Shown here: piece by piece, positions 6,843 to 10,998 of the stretch
Position numbering within the stretch: the stretch's first letter is position 1
Layout: each line of letters opens with the position of its first letter
Origin: an uncultured Oscillospiraceae bacterium
Lineage (GTDB): Bacteria > Bacillota > Clostridia > Oscillospirales > Acutalibacteraceae
Assembly (NCBI GenBank): GCA_900549055.1
Contig: URNB01000066.1
Location: 1-10,998, forward strand
Length of the DNA stretch: 10,998 nucleotides
Reading direction: 5' to 3'
Program-made: the position numbers and the translations under genes
The notes under the pieces: model-generated
Told to the model about the DNA's origin: nothing
What the model saw: only the letters and a program-made list of their open reading frames with translations
Databases searched by the model: none

Positions 6843-7172
6843 TTAAAGCGGCATAAAATTCTCCAGCTCCTCCGCCGAGCAGTAAGCCACGCCGTATTTT
6901 TCCGCCGCCTCCCTGCAAAGCTTATCGGCACTTTCCGACAGCCCGCAGTTCACGGCGATTATACCGTCGGCATAGCTCTTTCCGAGCCATATGCGCTGCT
7001 CTGCGGCAAAGGCTATCTGATCCTCGGGATTACCGTCGGACAGAAAAACCACCGCATAAGTCGTTCCCTTTTTCCCCGAAGCTATGAGCTTGGTTTTTAC
7101 GCCGTGCAGAAACTCCGCCAAGCCAAGCATTGAAAAGCAAACGCAGCCGGCAATAAGTATGTATTTAATCAT
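6843..7172 (-). CDS. Small single-pass membrane protein of unknown function
   Basis: I do not recognise this 109-aa protein. Residues 3-18 (KYILIAGCVCFSMLGL) form one hydrophobic segment, followed by a positively charged stretch (K26, K28, K34, K35), which points to an N-terminal anchor with a cytoplasmic domain. The rest is a compact alpha/beta-looking segment with AVVFLSDGNPEDQIAFAAEQRIW (split about 40-62) and ADGIIAVNCG (68-77). It has four cysteines, C10, C12, C76 and C86, plus C98 near the end. It sits between cdaR and recD2, 20 nt before the latter. Two starts are possible: ATG at 7172 with GGGGTGG just upstream, or ATG at 7187 with a poor site. Both lie within a stable hairpin. The open frame, spacing and shared strand make it a real gene. 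Confidence 0.75.
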   Translation of the reverse strand: MIKYILIAGCVCFSMLGLAEFLHGVKTKLIASGKKGTTYAVVFLSDGNPEDQIAFAAEQRIWLGKSYADGIIAVNCGLSESADKLCREAAEKYGVAYCSAEELENFMPL

Positions 7173-7214
7173 TTCCCCACCCCACATATTCCATTATATG
7201 CGGGGGCGGGGAAA
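7172..7214 (-). promoter_or_regulatory. Long RNA hairpin covering the start of the small membrane protein gene
   Basis: In the minus-strand RNA, UUUCCCCGCCCCCGCAUA (7214-7197) pairs with UAUGUGGGGUGGGGAAA (7188-7172) around the loop UAAUGGAA. Counting two G-U wobbles this is 17 pairs with one bulged C. The 3' arm holds both candidate start codons and the G-rich ribosome binding site. No U-tract follows on either strand, so it is not an ordinary terminator. It sits 18 nt after the cdaR stop and could damp translation of the downstream gene, or mark an RNA processing site. Confidence 0.6.
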
Positions 7215-7231
7215 ATGATAAAACGCCTTAT

Positions 7232-8506
7232 TTACTTAATTTTGACCGTAGTGGTATAAGTGCCCACCTGCCAAATGTTATTTTGAACCGATCTTACGGT
7301 GACCGTTACCGTATGCTCGCCCGCCGCCTTATCCGACAAATCTACAGTTGCGTAGACCTCGGAATCCTTCAATCGGCTTATAACCGCCTTCGGGCCGCAA
7401 ATCTTAACATTGCGTATTACATTGTCGGTCGTGGCCTTAAGCCCCGAAGAAAGCCCGCTGTAGCGCACATCGGAAATGTTCAGCGTTTTTTCCGAGAAGC
7501 CGGAGGTATCCACCGTGACGGTGAAATGCTCTATCGAATCGAGAATTCTGACTCCGTCGGGCAGCTTTGCGGAGACCTCCGCGCGGTTTGAGCCTGCGGA
7601 AATTGTGGTAATATCAATTGGTGAGAGAGTCACCTGCGTTATCTTGTCGATCGCATCGGGCGTGCCGATGACCGTAACGCTGTCATGATCGACTTTATAG
7701 GAAATACTGCTCTTTGATATACCCGAGGGCAGCTTTGTAAAGTCAGCCACCACAGGCACTGTCTTCGTCTTCGATATCGGCACGGTAACCTTGACCGCCG
7801 TTTCGCTGAGGGTCAGATTTGTTTTGTCAATCTTGTTCCCGTCCTCATCGAAAAGCTGAATTTCCGCGTCATAGGTTGCGCTTTCCGAAAGGGTCTTGTT
7901 TACCGCGGCGTAAGCCACGACCGAGTCAATCTTATTCATGACCGTGCGCGGGCCCTTTATGGTTATGGTATCGTTTTCCGTGCCGCTCACGACCGGAGTT
8001 TCGGCAACAAGCCCGTCAATCGCCGCCGCCCCGTCAGCCTTTGCGGTTATTGTGAATTCCTTTGTATCCACATAGTCGAAGTAAAGGCTTACCGTCGGCG
8101 GATTTATGGAGACTATATTGTAATCGGTGACGGCGGTATTGCGCGCGCCGGATACCTCCAGTTGATACTCGCCCGGCGAATTGATTGCCGCAGCGGACGC
8201 GTAAACATAAAAATCGCTTGCTTTAAGCGCACTTACAACATAGCTCGGCCCGTTAATGGTAACGGTGAATTTTTGTGCCGAAACATCGCCTATTATCTCC
8301 ATATGATTTTCCGCGGCGTAGGTGTTATCAAGGGTTATGTTAAGCGGAATATCGGTGAAGGTACGGTCTATATCCGGGTTTTGGCTTATCATGATTATAA
8401 GCCAAAATATGAACGCCGTGATAAGCGAAAAGGGAATCGTAAACCGACGGTTGTAAAGCAGCCGCCTCAAAGAAAAGTTAACGGGAATTTTTATTTTCCG
8501 ATTCAT
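7232..8506 (-). CDS. cdaR: YbbR-domain regulator of the diadenylate cyclase
   Basis: A 424-aa extracytoplasmic protein with a short basic N-terminus, one membrane helix (about 22-40, FTIPFSLITAFIFWLIIMI) and four YbbR-like beta repeats outside the membrane. The repeats are marked by recurring GPxxV/I-type turns at about residues 86, 185, 281 (here GTPDAI) and 371, roughly 95 residues apart. CdaR binds CdaA and modulates c-di-AMP synthesis. Its ATG overlaps the end of cdaA by 29 nt and has AAGGAAG about 5 nt upstream, so the two are coupled. The length and repeat number match the family. In many Firmicutes glmM comes next; here a small membrane protein does. Confidence 0.92.
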   Translation of the reverse strand: MNRKIKIPVNFSLRRLLYNRRFTIPFSLITAFIFWLIIMISQNPDIDRTFTDIPLNITLDNTYAAENHMEIIGDVSAQKFTVTINGPSYVVSALKASDFYVYASAAAINSPGEYQLEVSGARNTAVTDYNIVSINPPTVSLYFDYVDTKEFTITAKADGAAAIDGLVAETPVVSGTENDTITIKGPRTVMNKIDSVVAYAAVNKTLSESATYDAEIQLFDEDGNKIDKTNLTLSETAVKVTVPISKTKTVPVVADFTKLPSGISKSSISYKVDHDSVTVIGTPDAIDKITQVTLSPIDITTISAGSNRAEVSAKLPDGVRILDSIEHFTVTVDTSGFSEKTLNISDVRYSGLSSGLKATTDNVIRNVKICGPKAVISRLKDSEVYATVDLSDKAAGEHTVTVTVRSVQNNIWQVGTYTTTVKIK

Positions 8507-9407
8507 TTGCTTCCTTCGCTTCCTTTCCCTTGACTTTTCCGAACGGATTCATGCTTTTGAGCCTTGCGAGCACAGGGCTGCCGGTTTCGGCTTCTGCGTC
8601 GGATAAAAGCAGCTTCCCGAGCTTCGCCCTTGCGGATATGGCATTGAAATTACGTTCTATCTGTCCGTTTGAAACTATTGATATGTTCCCCGTTTCCTCG
8701 GATACCACAAGCACCACCGCGTCGGAATTCTCGGTCATGCCGATAGCCGCCCTGTGGCGTGTTCCGAGCTGTGAGGATATATCCTCACGCTGGGTCAGCG
8801 GAAGAATGCAGCCTGCGGCGTAGAGCCGTGAGTCCCTTATTATCATTGCGCCGTCATGCAGCGGAGATTTCGGAAAAAATACATTGTTTATCATCTGCAC
8901 AGACGGGTCTGCGTTTATCACGGTGCCGGTATCTATTATTTCGCCGAGCTGTGTAGACCGCTCAAACACTATAAGCGCGCCCGTTTTGCTTTCCTGCATG
9001 ATTCCCGCCGCGCGGCTGACCTTATCAATACAATCCTCAAGCGGATCGGATTCAAGCGAAGAGCCGTGAGCGCTGACAAATTTCGTATGCCCCACACGCT
9101 CGAGTATACGCCGCAGCTCCGGCTGAAATATGATTGCAATGGCTATTATAATGTAATCCACAAATCTTGAAAGTATCCATTTCATTGTGGTCAGGTTCCA
9201 CCAGTTTGCAACAAAATAGATTACAACGAATATAACAAGTCCCTTTGCAAGCTGCCCCGCACGCGTTTCACGCAAAAAACCGATAGCCTTATAAATGATA
9301 TACGCCATAAGAAGTATATCGATAATATCAAACGGTATACGCATACCGGCGACAGCGTAAATTATCTGATTCCAGAATGCATAAATGGCATTAAATATGC
9401 TGCTCAC
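8478..9407 (-). CDS. cdaA: CdaA-type membrane diadenylate cyclase (c-di-AMP synthase)
   Basis: A 309-aa enzyme that joins two ATP into cyclic di-AMP, the messenger for potassium, osmotic and cell-wall homeostasis. Three hydrophobic segments occupy about 27-44, 54-70 and 80-94, followed by the linker FQPELRRILERVG (94-106). The DAC domain carries HDGA (184-187) and GTRHRAA (215-221), the signature catalytic and ATP-binding motifs. The C-terminal tail is charged and low in complexity (KGKEAKEANESENKNSR). The start is GTG at 9407, with AAAGGA about 10 nt upstream and an in-frame stop just before it. An internal ATG at residue 22 is the alternative and would still leave all membrane segments. First gene of a six-gene unit. 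Confidence 0.94.
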   Translation of the reverse strand: MSSIFNAIYAFWNQIIYAVAGMRIPFDIIDILLMAYIIYKAIGFLRETRAGQLAKGLVIFVVIYFVANWWNLTTMKWILSRFVDYIIIAIAIIFQPELRRILERVGHTKFVSAHGSSLESDPLEDCIDKVSRAAGIMQESKTGALIVFERSTQLGEIIDTGTVINADPSVQMINNVFFPKSPLHDGAMIIRDSRLYAAGCILPLTQREDISSQLGTRHRAAIGMTENSDAVVLVVSEETGNISIVSNGQIERNFNAISARAKLGKLLLSDAEAETGSPVLARLKSMNPFGKVKGKEAKEANESENKNSR

Positions 9408-9441
9408 CTGTCAACAATCCTTTACTTACAGTCTCTGTTTT

Positions 9442-9470
9442 ATTTTAACATAAAATAAAGGGTCATTCAA
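9442..9470 (-). promoter_or_regulatory. Promoter of the cdaA-cdaR-recD2-comF-mreB unit
   Basis: On the minus strand, TTGAAT (9470-9465) is followed after 17 nt by TAAAAT (9447-9442), with an extended -10 TG (TGTTAAAAT). Transcription would start near 9435, giving a leader of about 28 nt before the GTG of cdaA. No terminator was seen between the cysteine desulfurase stop and this site, so some read-through is possible. Confidence 0.68.
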
Positions 9471-9488
9471 TAGAAAATTTGCGTTTTT

Positions 9489-10610
9489 TTAAGCTTTTTT
9501 TAAAGCGGTGGCAAGCGCTTTTATATCCGCCGCGGTATTAAACGCCGCAGGGGAGGCTCTGACCGCTCCGTTTTCTATCGTTCCCATTATTCTGTGCGCG
9601 GTCGGCGCGCAGTGCAGCCCCGCCCTTACCGCTATTCCTCGCTCGTTCAGATACCGCGCAAGCTCTCCGCTTTTGAAGCCTTCCGCATTAAAGGATATTA
9701 CCGGCGCCCAGCCGCCCGCGAACGGCTTGGGCGAATACAGCCTGACCCCGGGATTCCTTTCAAGCTCGTCATAAAGAAGCTCGCAAAGCGCTATTTCATG
9801 GCTGTATATTTTTTCGATTCCCAGCCTTTTAACATAGCCGAGTCCCGCAGCCGTGCCCATTATTCCGGGAACATTTACCGTTCCGCTCTCAAGCCTTTCG
9901 GGCAGAAAATCGGGCTGTACAAGCTCTGCCGAATTAGTACCCGTGCCGCCCTCCAAAACAGTGTTCTTAAGCGGCTTTTCACAAATAAGCACACCTATTC
10001 CCATGGGCGCGTAAAGCCCTTTGTGCGGCGCTATGCAAAGGTAATCTATTCCCTGCTTTTTCATATTTATAGGAAAAACTCCCGCCGTCTGCGCCGCATC
10101 GACCGCAAACGGCACTCCTCTTATTTTGCAGAGCGCGCCTATCTGCGTTATCGGCAGCGCCTTGCCCAAAACATTTGAAGCTCCCGTGCATATCACAAGC
10201 TTTGTATCGGGTCTTATAAGTCTTTCAAAATTATTGAGCGTTATGTTGTCGTCCGTGAGCGATACCGCCGCAACATCAACCGCCGCACCGACCTTATAAA
10301 GCGGCCGCATAACTGCGTTATGCTCAAGCGAGGACGTCACCACGCGGTCTCCCGCCTTAAGCAGCCCCTTTATAACGCAATTTATGCTGTGAGTGCAGTT
10401 CAATGTAAAAACAACATTTTCCGCTCCCGACGCCGTGAAAAAATCAGCAAGCTCCCGCCTCACATTATATACTGCCGCCGCAGCCTTCATAGAAGCGGCG
10501 TGCCCGCTTCTGCCGGGATTCGCGCAGTATTCCTTAAGGCTCATATCCACCGCATTTATAACGCTCTGCGGCTTTTTCCCTGTAGTTGCCGCATTATCAA
10601 GATAGATCAT
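9489..10610 (-). CDS. Class V aminotransferase-fold cysteine desulfurase (SufS/CsdA-like)
   Basis: A 373-aa pyridoxal-phosphate enzyme that would take sulfur (or selenium) from cysteine and hold it as a persulfide. Visible motifs are IYLDNAATT at the N-terminus, SLEHNAV (94-100), VDAAQTAG (170-177), the PLP lysine in APHKGLYAPMG (K197), ESGTVNVPGI (241-250) and the catalytic cysteine in RAGLHCAPTAH (C334). The frame opens at 10661, but the ATG at 10610 is preferred: GGAGG lies 9 nt upstream and the family begins at this point. It follows the DUF3343 gene by 65 nt. That neighbour is commonly linked with sulfur or selenium transfer, so a specialised donor role is more likely than general Fe-S assembly. 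No suf or isc genes are visible. Confidence 0.88.
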   Translation of the reverse strand: MIYLDNAATTGKKPQSVINAVDMSLKEYCANPGRSGHAASMKAAAAVYNVRRELADFFTASGAENVVFTLNCTHSINCVIKGLLKAGDRVVTSSLEHNAVMRPLYKVGAAVDVAAVSLTDDNITLNNFERLIRPDTKLVICTGASNVLGKALPITQIGALCKIRGVPFAVDAAQTAGVFPINMKKQGIDYLCIAPHKGLYAPMGIGVLICEKPLKNTVLEGGTGTNSAELVQPDFLPERLESGTVNVPGIMGTAAGLGYVKRLGIEKIYSHEIALCELLYDELERNPGVRLYSPKPFAGGWAPVISFNAEGFKSGELARYLNERGIAVRAGLHCAPTAHRIMGTIENGAVRASPAAFNTAADIKALATALKKA

Positions 10611-10619
10611 TCCCTTACC

Positions 10620-10668
10620 CCTCCGTATTGAATTAACGGAGCTGCCGCAAAATTGCAACAACTCCGTT
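10620..10668 (-). promoter_or_regulatory. Alternative stems around the ribosome binding site of the cysteine desulfurase
   Basis: Three short segments occur in order in the minus-strand RNA between the two genes: AACGGAG (10668-10662), CUCCGUU (10641-10635) and ACGGAGG (10626-10620), the last being the ribosome binding site. The middle segment can pair with either the first (7 bp, 20-nt loop) or the third (6 bp, 8-nt loop). The first pairing exposes the ribosome binding site and the second hides it. Stems this short may be weak; function is inferred. Confidence 0.4.
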
Positions 10669-10675
10669 TTATTTC

Positions 10676-10894
10676 TTATTCCGCATTTATTTCAAGAATC
10701 TTGACCCCCGCCTGCCGCAGCAAGCCTTCGGCGGCGTTTATATCGCCGTCGGTTATAATGCTGTAGCCGCAGCCGGCGCTGCCCTTCCCCGAGGTTATCC
10801 GTTCGATTTTGACATTAAAGCCTTTTCTTCTGAGCAGATCCCGCCCCTTGATGGCATAGGTCACTGTACCTGTGGTTATAATATACCTCTTCAT
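10676..10894 (-). CDS. DUF3343 protein, putative Se/S carrier-like
   Basis: A 72-aa cytoplasmic protein matching what I know of DUF3343 (Se/S carrier-like) in length and pattern: MKRYIITTGTVTYAIKGRDLL, an internal SAGCGYSI motif with the conserved cysteine C42, and an alpha/beta ending. The family is thought to carry sulfur or selenium as a bound persulfide and often sits beside a class V cysteine desulfurase, as it does here. The ATG at 10894 has GGAGTG about 8 nt upstream. A promoter lies at 10939-10967. The pair with the downstream desulfurase probably works as donor and acceptor. The family call is good; its biochemical role is still poorly defined in general. Confidence 0.82.
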   Translation of the reverse strand: MKRYIITTGTVTYAIKGRDLLRRKGFNVKIERITSGKGSAGCGYSIITDGDINAAEGLLRQAGVKILEINAE

Positions 10895-10938
10895 TTCTTT
10901 TCACTCCGTAAAATTGCTCTATATAAACAAAGCACAAT

Positions 10939-10967
10939 TTTATATTAATGCCTGCTGAACAATTCAA
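10939..10967 (-). promoter_or_regulatory. Promoter of the DUF3343-cysteine desulfurase pair
   Basis: On the minus strand, TTGAAT (10967-10962) is followed after 17 nt by TATAAA (10944-10939), so transcription would start near 10932. The -35 hexamer is the same as that of the cdaA promoter. An 8-bp inverted repeat, TAAAATTG (10909-10916) and CAATTTTA (10935-10942), spans from the leader into the -10 region and could be an operator, but AT-rich chance pairing is likely. Confidence 0.6.
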
Positions 10968-10998
10968 AAGTACCTTAACCCGAGCATGTCGGTGTAAA
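10964..10998 (-). CDS. Possible last codons of an upstream gene
   Basis: At the right edge one minus-strand frame reads YTDMLGLRYF and then stops at TGA (10966-10964). The composition is protein-like and the stop falls just where the next promoter begins, but ten residues cannot identify a gene. A second frame reads FTPTCSG and stops earlier. Sequence beyond the window is needed to decide. Confidence 0.3.
   Translation of the reverse strand, partial: YTDMLGLRYF

Noticed and set aside
6824..6931. Extended N-terminus of RecD2 from the ATG at 6931
   Set aside because: It would overlap the preceding gene by 89 nt, has arginine-rich low-quality sequence, and a better start with GAGGTG upstream exists at 6823.
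9493..9535. AAAGCG/CGCTTT hairpin at the end of the cysteine desulfurase gene as a terminator
   Set aside because: It lies inside the coding sequence and is followed on the transcribed strand by A residues rather than U residues.
10611..10661. Extended N-terminus of the cysteine desulfurase from the ATG at 10661
   Set aside because: The family begins at MIYLDNAATT, and a strong ribosome binding site precedes the ATG at 10610. The extra codons fall in the intergenic stem region.
1..10998. CRISPR arrays, insertion sequences, tRNA or rRNA genes, toxin-antitoxin or phage defence genes
   Set aside because: I looked for regular repeats, terminal inverted repeats, transposase motifs and RNA gene signatures and saw none; the gaps between genes are nearly all short and explained by promoters and leaders.

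Overview
The window reads as a chromosomal segment of an anaerobic low-to-mid G+C Firmicute, most likely a Clostridia member of the Ruminococcaceae/Oscillospiraceae type. The reasons are the cdaA-cdaR pair, a RecD2-type helicase without RecBC, a bifunctional chorismate mutase/prephenate dehydratase, a DUF3343 protein beside a class V aminotransferase, a GH130 mannoside phosphorylase, and SigA-like promoters with purine-rich ribosome binding sites. The lineage is inferred from gene content. Every gene is on the minus strand, so transcription runs from high to low coordinates.

Layout in order of transcription. (1) 10998-9489: the possible last codons of an upstream gene, then a promoter, a 72-aa DUF3343 (Se/S carrier-like) protein and a SufS-like cysteine desulfurase. 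Together these look like a small sulfur or selenium trafficking unit. (2) 9470-2877: a promoter, then six tightly packed genes. They are cdaA (c-di-AMP synthase), cdaR (its YbbR-domain regulator, overlapping cdaA), a 109-aa single-pass membrane protein of unknown function, recD2, comF (overlapping recD2) and a divergent MreB-family actin. glmM, the usual third gene of the cda operon, is not here. (3) 2845-235: a consensus promoter, a leader of about 195 nt, a class I aminotransferase and pheA, whose stop and start codons abut. (4) 195-1: the first 65 codons of a GH130 phosphorylase, running off the window.

Two observations stand out. First, the aminotransferase-pheA leader looks like a complete ribosome-mediated transcription attenuator: a 22-codon reading frame with a ribosome binding site and eight Phe/Tyr codons, a strong intrinsic terminator just before the first structural gene, and an antiterminator pairing between the late leader codons and the 5' arm of the terminator. 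This is the design of the enterobacterial pheA leader, in a group where T-boxes are the more usual device. Second, pheA carries about 43 extra codons after its ACT domain. They are AT-rich and resemble the C-terminus of bacterial alpha-mannosidases, and a mannoside phosphorylase gene follows directly. This suggests a recombination or deletion that joined pheA in frame to the end of a lost glycosidase gene, or else an assembly join.

Smaller observations are a 17-bp hairpin that would hide the start of the unknown membrane protein, and mutually exclusive stems around the ribosome binding site of the cysteine desulfurase.
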